NCBI GenBank assembly: GCA_963743595.1
Contig: CAVURW010000251.1
Location: 1-13,637, forward strand
DNA length: 13,637 nucleotides
Origin: CAVURW01 sp963743595
GTDB lineage: Bacteria; Verrucomicrobiota; Verrucomicrobiia; Methylacidiphilales; UBA1321
Reading direction: 5' to 3'
The notes below the pieces were generated by a model. The model saw nothing but the letters and a program-made list of their open reading frames with translations. It made no database searches and had not been told where the DNA came from. Numbering within the stretch: the stretch's first letter is position 1; each line of letters starts with the position of its first letter. Shown here one piece after another: positions 6,773-13,637 of this stretch. The translations under genes and the position numbers were made by a program.

Positions 6773-9700
6773 ATGCACTATTCCTACACACAAGCGCGGG
6801 TGCGAATCCGGCTGATTTTACTTTTGGCGCTTTCGACCGCTCTGCGGGCACAAACACCAACTCCGGACGCCTCCCAGGCACCGGTAACGACTTTGCCCGT
6901 GGATCTGCCTCAACCGGGCCAACCCTACCCCGTCATCCAAGTAATGGTGGATCACCCGATTCTACTGATCACGGATGCGGTTCCCCAGCCGAGCGCCAAT
7001 TTAGCGATCACACCCTTTAACTTTCCCCCTGGCGGTCAACTCTCGGCCACCTTTACCCAGGTTCAAGACGTCATCAGCCCCAACGCAGCGAAAATGGAGG
7101 AGTGCCCGATTGTGTTGAAAGGGCCGGCTGGCGGTGCGATCACGCGTGCCACATTCCCGGCTCGCGGTGTGTACGAAATTCGGGTGATTGTCACCGATAA
7201 CACGCACCACCTCACGGCTAGTCAAAACGTGTGGATCAATGTGTGGGATTCCCACTCCCACATCATCGTGGATGGAAAGCCCGATCCACTTTGTGTCGCC
7301 CCGAATGTGAAGCCGCCGACCGTTCGCACGCTCTCGCCCGACCCTGGTCCGTTTCATCATCCGCGACTCTACACCACAGACTGGGATTGGAAGGAAGTGA
7401 GCGAGCGGTGCACCACCGGCAAGATCGCGTCTCGTGGCGTGAAACGGCTACAGGACGAACTGAAGGAGAAGTTTGAAGCCGAAAGCTCCGATTTTCACAA
7501 GCTGACCGATGAACTGGTGGCGTATCAAGAGAGCAACTACGCCGGTAAACCTCCCGATCTCACGATGGGAGTTCCCCAGGACGAAAACAAATCGTGGGAT
7601 GCGGCCTACAAGCACTTAAAAGAGTATTACGCCCAGCTACGAGTCGCCTGTTTCCTCGCGTGGCTAAGCCATGATCCCACCACTCCTCTAACAAATAGCG
7701 ACGATGACAAAGCTCTCGACGCGAGGTACCGGCGCCTGGCGGAAGCTCTGGCAGCCGTCACACATATCCAGTTCACGCAGTCCTACGATGTAGAGACCGG
7801 TGAGTTTCACAAAGATTATCCGCTCTACATCCAACGACTTGACGATCTCGGAAATGGTTTTGATCAATATGACGACTTAGCATTGGCTTACGATTTCATC
7901 TATTCGCACATGACGCCTCAGGAGCGAATGGAACCGCGCAACATACTCTTTGCTCTAGCGGCGGGGCGCACGACGGGTGCGCGGGTCGTGTTCTTTGCCA
8001 GTGGGGTCCATAACCGCGTGGAGCGCGGGAATGAGCAAAATGGCGATTTCATGAATATCGAGGAGCAGAAGGTTTTGGCGCAATTGGTCATTGAAGGTGA
8101 AGAAGGAATGGTGCCTCAAAAGCTTCGCGATAAATTCACTAAAATCGCCGTGGATAAATCCCTGAATCCGGACGATTTTTATCCCTGTGATTGGGATCAG
8201 TACACGTGGGAAAACGGTGCGCGTAAACAGGAAGGTGCTCGCCCCTATCCAGACGCCTGCGCGTGGCCGTTCGCGCGAAAAGTAGAAGTGGATAACTTGA
8301 AGCGTGCCGTGTGGTGGAACGACGACTGGTACGTCACGCCATGGGGTTTTGAATTGAATCATGAGGCCTATTACGGATTCAGCGCTTGGGGATTATGGCC
8401 GACCGCAGTGGCTTACACGCGGCACGGTGCGATGAATCAATTTGTGGCCGCTAATTACTACGTGACGATGAACCACATTCTCTGGACCTCGTACGAAAAA
8501 GAGGGCTACAAGCCGGATGATTTTAGTCCAAACAGTGCCGAGTATGATCACCACGATGGCGGTGGTGGCGATTACCGACAAAACCACATCGTGGTCATGA
8601 AGTACATGTATCCGGATGACCCGCTTGTCGATTACTTCTACTCCGCTAACGCCGAACTTCGGGGTGATGATCACCATCGTGGGATCGATTTTAACCCGTT
8701 CATCGATGCGCTGTTCGGTTTGGAGCCGGGCATCAAGGGTGTGCCCACTATCGACATGGAAGCGATGGCTAAAGCCAAGGATCTGCCGCTGACGGTGCTG
8801 GACCCGCAAGAGGGAGTCGTCGCCGCCCGTTCCTCCTGGAAAGCCGATTCCAACGAGCTCTACTTTGATGAGGCGTGGCCTCACACCGGGCACATGCATG
8901 CGGAGAAGGGGAACTTCGCGTTCTTCGCGCTTGGCCGTCCCTGGAGCATGCCACCAGGCTATCACATTACGGAAAGCGGCAACCAAGCCGAAGTGTTGAT
9001 TCAAGACCCCAAGTTCGCCGATGACACGGTGACTCAGGGCTATTTCGGCGAAGGGCCAAACATTGCGCCCGATTCAGCGAAATTCCCAGACTTCGAGAAG
9101 TCATACCCCCACTGCTTTCCCACTCCGCCAGGGCACATGTTCCCCGCGCGTGAAAGCCCGGATAAGCTGTTTTTGATTATGGCTGGTGAAAATACGGCGG
9201 CCTACAGTTGGTGTTATGGGCCGGATCATGTCAGTACAGGCCTCGTGCGCTCTCAGTTCGCTTACCCTGGTATCATTGACGAGATAGCCAAGCGCTTGCC
9301 GAATGCGGGCTTCGCCCAGGATAAGCTGGATCTGACTCCCTACAATACGGTGAAGTATGCCTACCGCACGATTCTCTTCACCCGCGGAGATCACCCCTAT
9401 ATCCTGGTGCTAGATGATATTAATAAGGACGGAAATCCACGCAATTACCGCTGGCAGATGAATTGCTCCGAAATCTTCGGCGGGCCTAGCGGTTACATGG
9501 CAGATTCAGATGGTAAGGCGGTGAGCTCCGACCTCGCGATTGATCCTGGTCAAACAACCGTGGAAGGTGTTCTACGACATAGCCCGATCGATGACGCTGC
9601 GCCAAAGCCGTTGACTCCGGATGCTCCCGTACTCGGCCCTCCCCGACTGCTCGTCCGCGATGTCTCGGTGGTAAAAGGCTCGCGGGACACCCCGCCCATG

Positions 9701-9964
9701 GAGGTGCAGGTGACCAAACTCGGCGAAGACCCTTCCGGTATCCACCGTTTCTACATGTACAAGAACGGCGTTCCTGATCCAAAATTTACGGTGCTCCTTT
9801 ACCCGTTTCGAGTCGGTGAAGAGCTACCACGAACGCAGTGGAGCCCAGACGGTAAAACCCTGATGATCCTGCTGCCAGATGATAAGACCGATATGATCAC
9901 GTTTGATCGCTCCGATCCCGATAATCGGACGCGCATTACCGGTGCCTATCGTGTGAAGCGCTAA
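6773..9964 (+). CDS. Large secreted heparinase II/III-like protein, probable polysaccharide lyase
   Basis: 1063 residues. A signal peptide (RIRLILLLALSTALRAQT, about 12-29) directs export; a GTG at 6800 is an alternative start that gives a tighter signal peptide. Residues about 75-160 look like an Ig/PKD-like beta domain (FPARGVYEIRVIVTDNTHH and QNVWINVWD). HPRLYTTDWDWKEV then opens a long helical region, as in the alpha/alpha-toroid of alginate and heparin lyases, with conserved-looking NHEAYYG (529-535) and YDHHDGGGGDYRQNH (591-605). From about residue 680 the heparinase II/III beta-sandwich follows: GVVAARSSW and HTGHMHAEKGNFAFFALG (704-721), whose His704, His707 and His709 fit the family's His-rich site. 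The family cleaves uronic-acid polysaccharides by beta-elimination; which His/Tyr act here cannot be settled by eye. It is longer than typical members. Probable role: extracellular or periplasmic glycan breakdown. Confidence 0.82.
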   Translation: MHYSYTQARVRIRLILLLALSTALRAQTPTPDASQAPVTTLPVDLPQPGQPYPVIQVMVDHPILLITDAVPQPSANLAITPFNFPPGGQLSATFTQVQDVISPNAAKMEECPIVLKGPAGGAITRATFPARGVYEIRVIVTDNTHHLTASQNVWINVWDSHSHIIVDGKPDPLCVAPNVKPPTVRTLSPDPGPFHHPRLYTTDWDWKEVSERCTTGKIASRGVKRLQDELKEKFEAESSDFHKLTDELVAYQESNYAGKPPDLTMGVPQDENKSWDAAYKHLKEYYAQLRVACFLAWLSHDPTTPLTNSDDDKALDARYRRLAEALAAVTHIQFTQSYDVETGEFHKDYPLYIQRLDDLGNGFDQYDDLALAYDFIYSHMTPQERMEPRNILFALAAGRTTGARVVFFASGVHNRVERGNEQNGDFMNIEEQKVLAQLVIEGEEGMVPQKLRDKFTKIAVDKSLNPDDFYPCDWDQYTWENGARKQEGARPYPDACAWPFARKVEVDNLKRAVWWNDDWYVTPWGFELNHEAYYGFSAWGLWPTAVAYTRHGAMNQFVAANYYVTMNHILWTSYEKEGYKPDDFSPNSAEYDHHDGGGGDYRQNHIVVMKYMYPDDPLVDYFYSANAELRGDDHHRGIDFNPFIDALFGLEPGIKGVPTIDMEAMAKAKDLPLTVLDPQEGVVAARSSWKADSNELYFDEAWPHTGHMHAEKGNFAFFALGRPWSMPPGYHITESGNQAEVLIQDPKFADDTVTQGYFGEGPNIAPDSAKFPDFEKSYPHCFPTPPGHMFPARESPDKLFLIMAGENTAAYSWCYGPDHVSTGLVRSQFAYPGIIDEIAKRLPNAGFAQDKLDLTPYNTVKYAYRTILFTRGDHPYILVLDDINKDGNPRNYRWQMNCSEIFGGPSGYMADSDGKAVSSDLAIDPGQTTVEGVLRHSPIDDAAPKPLTPDAPVLGPPRLLVRDVSVVKGSRDTPPMEVQVTKLGEDPSGIHRFYMYKNGVPDPKFTVLLYPFRVGEELPRTQWSPDGKTLMILLPDDKTDMITFDRSDPDNRTRITGAYRVKR

Positions 9965-10009
9965 AGCATTAGAGCGGTCTTTCGAATTGAATAATGCGGC
10001 TTGGCCTGC

Positions 10010-10014
10010 GAGGG
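10010..10014 (+). promoter_or_regulatory. Ribosome binding site deciding the 10022 start
   Basis: GAGGG lies 7 nt before the ATG at 10022. It favours that ATG over a TTG at 10001, which would add seven residues (ACEGRC...) ahead of an otherwise ideal signal peptide. Confidence 0.6.
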
Positions 10015-10021
10015 TCGTTGC

Positions 10022-10471
10022 ATGAATTTTCGACTCCTTTTCGTTTTGCTCGCGCTCTCTCTGCTTACGGCTCCTGGATTCGCCAGTCCGCAATTTGTCT
10101 ATAACCAACGTTCTACGGTCTCCTACTCCGGCGGCTACTGGTCGTGTCTCTTCTCGCCCTCGACCGGTCGAACCTGGATCGGCTATGACGCCGATAGCAT
10201 CGACCAGGCCTCGCACGATGCCTATGCCGGTTTGAAGGAGCGCGATGCCCAGGTCGTAATGACGGGACGTGGAGGCTATGTGGCGCTCGCCGTCGGTCGC
10301 TCGGGTAAAGATTGGATCTGCGGCACCGGCTACGGCAATACCCTCATCGATGCGGAGAACGATGCCCTGCAACATTGCAATTGCGCGACGAAACAAATCA
10401 AGATCTGGGTCTGCTCACCTATTCACAAAAACGTCCAGTACTACACCGTTCGAGTCCAGACGGCATATTGA
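10022..10471 (+). CDS. Small secreted DUF4189-like protein with an internal duplication
   Basis: 149 residues. The N-terminus MNFRLLFVLLALSLLTAPGFA is a signal peptide, so the mature protein is about 127 residues and exported. The C-terminal half, YVALAVGRSGKDWICGTGYG then DAENDALQHC and IKIWVC, follows the DUF4189 layout (small-residue strand, aromatic step, Ala-rich helix with Cys, strand ending in Cys). The N-terminal half repeats the same plan: GGYWSCLFSPSTGRTWIGYD (37-56) then DQASHDAYAG, offset by about 47 residues from GGYVALA (84-90). Cysteines at 42, 100, 119, 121 and 131 could form disulfides. Function unknown. It follows the heparinase-like gene by 57 nt on the same strand and may be co-transcribed. 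Confidence 0.75.
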   Translation: MNFRLLFVLLALSLLTAPGFASPQFVYNQRSTVSYSGGYWSCLFSPSTGRTWIGYDADSIDQASHDAYAGLKERDAQVVMTGRGGYVALAVGRSGKDWICGTGYGNTLIDAENDALQHCNCATKQIKIWVCSPIHKNVQYYTVRVQTAY

Positions 10472-10478
10472 TTCAGAA

Positions 10479-11654
10479 TTACGAATAACGTCCTGATATC
10501 CACGAATTCGTCTGATAATTTGCCCCATAATTAGCGCTGGTTCGTACCCACTTTGCAAACCAACAAAGATAATCGAATAATATTACGAAAAAGAGATAGA
10601 GAAGATAAGCCCAGTAAGGTGGGTAGTAAGTAACGCTCACTTGTGACCAATTTTTCGGTTGCCAATGTTCGGCCAGTTCCTTCTGAATTTTTACCAGCAG
10701 ATCGTTATTGACCGCGTGCTCGTGAACAAGATCGGCCAATCGCTTTTTCGCCTCGGGATCTTGGCACCAGCCGAAGCAGTAAGCCCAATCCGGTGGCTGA
10801 TTAAGATCCGCCTCTATGTTGGTATAGCCGTACGTTACCACCACATCGTTATCCTTGCCGCCCAGCCATAACTTCTCTTGTTCTTGCCCGAGCTCCTTTT
10901 GACCATGATAACCGATCAAAATGACGTCTAAGCCCGATCCGCCAAATCGGCCGGTTTTACTGATCTGCTCGTTCATGGCATCGAGCGCGCCAATACTCAC
11001 CGATTTTGCCGCCAAACCGAGTAACCGATGCGATTTAAACGGATCACCACCCACTTGCGGATAGGGAAATAGAGCAGGATCGACTAAGTCGTTGTTATTT
11101 ATCGAGAATCCAAAATTCCCGGGGCTGATTCTAACAGGATTTGACCACGATTGACTGACCATCACAGGAATCAATTTCCCTGTGTTATTTTTCACCACAC
11201 GATCGTTGTCCGTACCGGCGATCATGTGTGAATCACTGGCGGAAGTGCTCCGAATCCCTGGCAAACTCTCTTCGTCATTAAAATAGTCTCGAAGCTTCGT
11301 ATAAGTGACGATGTCAATCTGTGCGGAAAGCCCGCCTGTAGTTCTCGCTTCATAGGAATCCGGATGGACCCGCCTACGGGTTTCGTACGTGTCATGGCGA
11401 CCAGAAGTTTTAGCTTGGTACTCCTCGGTCCACTGAGGAATGAAACGGGCCTCAGCCAGGTTTTGAGTAAGGACATGTGTATCGTAAGATGCAGCCGCAT
11501 AAAAGGCCGCACAAAAGATATAGGTTACCACTAACGAAATGACCGTGTAAAAGAACCAGAATATACCGGATAAAATCAGATTCGTTTGTTGTCGAAGAAC
11601 GAGAACAAACGTAACGACGACATTAATAAACAAGAAAATGTAAAAAATGTACAT
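10479..11654 (-). CDS. Membrane protein of unknown function, three predicted TM segments
   Basis: 391 residues. Two N-terminal hydrophobic helices (about 3-20 and 27-54) and one near the C-terminus (about 347-367, YWAYLLYLFFVILFDYLCWF) flank a soluble domain of about 290 residues. The soluble domain begins with a Tyr/Thr/His-rich segment (EEYQAKTSGRHDTYETRRRV, 77-96). It later contains GLDVILIGYHGQKELG, WLGGKDNDVVVTYGY and a short Cys-containing AYCFGWCQDPEAKKR stretch. The N-terminal pair probably forms a hairpin that puts the domain on one face of the membrane. I do not recognise the family and see no catalytic motif. It is encoded against its neighbours: 7 nt from the DUF4189-like stop (convergent) and 119 nt from the GH30 start (divergent), so it is its own transcription unit. 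The 11655-11773 gap must hold two promoters, but I see no strong consensus. Confidence 0.75.
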   Translation of the reverse strand: MYIFYIFLFINVVVTFVLVLRQQTNLILSGIFWFFYTVISLVVTYIFCAAFYAAASYDTHVLTQNLAEARFIPQWTEEYQAKTSGRHDTYETRRRVHPDSYEARTTGGLSAQIDIVTYTKLRDYFNDEESLPGIRSTSASDSHMIAGTDNDRVVKNNTGKLIPVMVSQSWSNPVRISPGNFGFSINNNDLVDPALFPYPQVGGDPFKSHRLLGLAAKSVSIGALDAMNEQISKTGRFGGSGLDVILIGYHGQKELGQEQEKLWLGGKDNDVVVTYGYTNIEADLNQPPDWAYCFGWCQDPEAKKRLADLVHEHAVNNDLLVKIQKELAEHWQPKNWSQVSVTYYPPYWAYLLYLFFVILFDYLCWFAKWVRTSANYGANYQTNSWISGRYS

Positions 11655-11773
11655 AGCGCACGAAACATGGAACCGAGAGTAGAGTTAGACGTGAAAGCCG
11701 TTTCGTCCAATGGGAAATTCGAGAGGATCTGGATCTCCTTGCCAATTCCATTGAGCTGTCCGCTAAAACATGC

Positions 11774-13207
11774 TTGGTTAGCTTCGTGACATTAAGGACT
11801 TTTGTCGGTTTATCGTGCGGCCTCGTTTTCATCACCGGACTCTCTTCAGCGCAAACGGGGCACGTTTTTTACATTGATAACTCACTCGAAACGGGATCGA
11901 TTCCGGAGCAACCGGTACACGAGTTTGCCCAGCCGGAAAAGATCGCCCCCGAAGCCGATAATGTAGGCGAAATCAAAGTCGATCTGACCAAGAAATATCA
12001 GACGATGGTCGGTGTCGGTGCCGCGTTCAGTGAGATCGGCACGCTCGCCTTTTTGACCCTGGATAAAGATCAACAGAACAAAGTGCTGACGAATCTCTTT
12101 AACCCGAAAGAGGGTGCCGGTTTTCAGATGTGCCGCCTGCCGGTGGGTTCCAGCGATTTCGGCGTGAGCGCCTACAGTTTCGATGATAAACCGGGCGATT
12201 ACGACATGTCCGCGTTCTCCTTAGCGCGGGACGAGAAGTCGATCATTCCTGTGGTTCAAGCTGCCCTCAAGCAAAATCCCACGCTGATGCTCTTTGCCTC
12301 GCCGTGGAGCCCGCCTGGTTGGATGAAACCGACCGGCACAATGGATAAAGGCGGGAAAGAAAACCACCTCATTGACGACGATAAGATCTACAAAGCCTAC
12401 GCGCTCTACTTCCAAAAATATCTGCAGGGTTATTTGGCCGATGGAATCATGATCAACCGCCTCTGCCCGCAGAACGAGATGGATGCCAATCCCGGCTACC
12501 CTGGCTGCATGATGCCTCCGGAAACGATGACCAAATTCGTGGTGAATTACCTAGCCCCGCAATTCAAACAGGCCGGCATTAAAACCGAGATTTGGCCCGG
12601 TACGTTTCGCGAAAAACCCGCGACACCATGGGCCGAGACCTGTTTGCAAAACGAAGACTTTCGCAAGGTCAGCGTTGGGCTGGGAATTCAGTATTGCAAC
12701 GGCACTTCCATTAAGCACATCGCGGATCTTTACCCGAACCTGAAATTCATGTTCACCGAGGCGAATTGTAACGGTGGTAAGAATAAGGCCAAGGAAGCGC
12801 AGAGCCGGATGAACGAGATGCTCAATGCGTTCCGAATGGGCTGCGATGCCTATGCGTATTGGAACATGATGCTGGATGAGAAACAGAGCAGTGGCTGGGG
12901 CTGGCACCAAAATTCGCTGGTGACGTTTGATCGCACCGCTCACACCATTCAGTACAACGCAGACTACCAGCCCCTATTTCTTGTCAGCAAATACCTACGC
13001 CCTGGCGATGTGCGCGTGGATGACCATAATGAGTACACGAAAAAGGGCATTCCGGTTCACATGACCTTCCTGAAGCCGGACGGCACAATTCTGGTGCTCG
13101 CGCAAAATATGGAGCCAACCGATGTCGCCTGTTCGGTGGTTTCAGATGGTAAAACAGTGAGCGTCATGCTGCCTGGCCACTCAGACTGCGCCATTTTAGT
13201 GAAGTAA
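11774..13207 (+). CDS. Secreted GH30 family glycoside hydrolase
   Basis: Up to 477 residues with a signal peptide ending near SSAQT. Family GH30 (glucosylceramidase / endo-beta-1,6-glucanase type) is shown by GVGAAFSEIGTLAF, CRLPVGSSDFGVSAYSFDD, LFASPWSPPGWMKPTGTM, CPQNEMD and FMFTEANCNG, then AYAYWNMMLDEK. Counting from the TTG at 11774, the acid/base is Glu235 (QNEM) and the nucleophile Glu329 (FTEA), 94 residues apart as expected for the family. The usual His-Trp-Tyr step between them reads GIQYC here, and the Pro after the acid/base (NEP) is Met, so substrate specificity may differ. No ATG start exists in frame: candidates are TTG at 11774 and GTG at 11786, the latter giving MTLRTFVGLS. 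Role: hydrolysis of an external beta-glycan. Confidence 0.9.
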   Translation: MVSFVTLRTFVGLSCGLVFITGLSSAQTGHVFYIDNSLETGSIPEQPVHEFAQPEKIAPEADNVGEIKVDLTKKYQTMVGVGAAFSEIGTLAFLTLDKDQQNKVLTNLFNPKEGAGFQMCRLPVGSSDFGVSAYSFDDKPGDYDMSAFSLARDEKSIIPVVQAALKQNPTLMLFASPWSPPGWMKPTGTMDKGGKENHLIDDDKIYKAYALYFQKYLQGYLADGIMINRLCPQNEMDANPGYPGCMMPPETMTKFVVNYLAPQFKQAGIKTEIWPGTFREKPATPWAETCLQNEDFRKVSVGLGIQYCNGTSIKHIADLYPNLKFMFTEANCNGGKNKAKEAQSRMNEMLNAFRMGCDAYAYWNMMLDEKQSSGWGWHQNSLVTFDRTAHTIQYNADYQPLFLVSKYLRPGDVRVDDHNEYTKKGIPVHMTFLKPDGTILVLAQNMEPTDVACSVVSDGKTVSVMLPGHSDCAILVK

Positions 13208-13264
13208 CCCGGTAAATCCCAACTTGTCAGCATTCCGGGGCTATGTTACTCCCATGAGCTTCCC

Positions 13265-13637
13265 ATGAAACTCTGCATCATCGGTTCCGGGTACGTCGGT
13301 CTCGTCACGGGCGCCTGCTTTTCAGAAGTCGGCCACACCGTCATCTGCGTCGATAACAACCTCGAAAAAATCGAGCAACTCAAGCGCGGCGAGATCCCCA
13401 TTTACGAGCCCGGCCTGGAAGACATCGTGAAGAAGAACGTGGCGCTCGGTCGACTCTCGTTCACGACTTCCACCGATGAAGCGGTGAAGCAATCGACCAT
13501 CATCTTTATCGCTGTGCCAACGCCACCGCAACCCGACGGCAGCGTCGACTTGAGCTTTGTGGAAAAGGTCGCACGCGAAATAGCCCAGAGCTTGCCGGAT
13601 GAATACCGCGTGGTTGTCGACAAAAGCACGGTCCCCG
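13265..13637 (+). CDS. ugd: UDP-glucose/GDP-mannose dehydrogenase, 3' end missing
   Basis: The first 124 residues are present and the frame runs off the window. MKLCIIGSGYVGLVTGACFS carries the GxGxxG NAD motif (7-12), and VICVDNN has Asp30 at the end of beta-2. IPIYEPGLEDIV (44-55) and FIAVPTPPQPDGSVDLSFV (81-99) are hallmarks of this family. UDP-glucose 6-dehydrogenase oxidises UDP-glucose to UDP-glucuronate in two NAD-dependent steps in the cytoplasm. The catalytic Cys and the C-terminal UDP-binding domain lie beyond the window, so substrate (UDP-Glc, UDP-ManNAc or GDP-Man) is not proven, although EPGL and the TPP motif favour the UDP-glucose branch. It starts 57 nt after the GH30 gene with no clear Shine-Dalgarno. 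Confidence 0.9.
   Translation, partial: MKLCIIGSGYVGLVTGACFSEVGHTVICVDNNLEKIEQLKRGEIPIYEPGLEDIVKKNVALGRLSFTTSTDEAVKQSTIIFIAVPTPPQPDGSVDLSFVEKVAREIAQSLPDEYRVVVDKSTVP

Noticed and set aside
6679..7020. Open + strand frame overlapping the start of the heparinase-like gene
   Set aside because: It starts with GTG, has low-complexity Gly/Ser/Thr/Pro sequence and lies mostly inside the better-supported frame from 6773 that has a signal peptide.
8393..9004. Long - strand frame opposite the heparinase-like gene
   Set aside because: It is antisense to a well-supported enzyme, and its His/Arg/Val-rich composition is typical of a shadow frame.
11586..11789. Possible small + strand gene before GH30
   Set aside because: It lies partly antisense to the membrane-protein start, shows no domain or signal peptide, and ends inside the GH30 signal-peptide region.

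Overview
The window is a stretch of bacterial chromosome, densely packed with genes on both strands. No rRNA, tRNA, CRISPR array, integrase or transposase was found. Cell-envelope glycan genes, several proteins with Sec-type signal peptides and two large secreted carbohydrate-active enzymes point to a Gram-negative, polysaccharide-using bacterium. Verrucomicrobiota or a related soil/water lineage is my best guess. That is inference from gene content; there is no marker gene here to test it.

Region 1 (about 1-3128, + strand) is a tight four-gene run: the end of a WbuC-family cupin, a short-chain dehydrogenase/reductase (SDR), a family 2 glycosyltransferase (GT2), and a NovU/TylC3-type sugar C-methyltransferase with an N-terminal zinc-binding motif. 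Spacings are 3-26 nt, so this looks like the distal part of an O-antigen or exopolysaccharide operon that makes and transfers a modified, possibly C-branched, sugar. Base composition changes from gene to gene, suggesting mosaic assembly.

Region 2 (about 3147-6634) is a patch of orphan genes. It holds a secreted protein of unknown function (- strand), a DUF4240 protein (+), a WG-repeat gene that appears split in two by a frameshift (- strand, 4372-5839), and a second secreted orphan (+, 5969-6634). The last is flanked by two copies of a diverged direct repeat that contains a promoter-like sequence.

Region 3 (about 6773-13207) carries a 1063-residue secreted heparinase II/III-like protein (probable polysaccharide lyase), a small secreted DUF4189-like protein with an internal duplication, a three-TM membrane protein of unknown function (- strand), and a secreted GH30 glycoside hydrolase.

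Region 4 (13265 to the end) is the start of a UDP-glucose/GDP-mannose dehydrogenase gene, which probably supplies a uronic-acid nucleotide sugar. Together the window pairs glycan synthesis (regions 1 and 4) with extracellular glycan breakdown or remodelling (region 3). I found no convincing new defence or mobile system. The points most worth checking are the split WG-repeat gene, the duplicated promoter-like repeat and the unusual sugar-modification operon.
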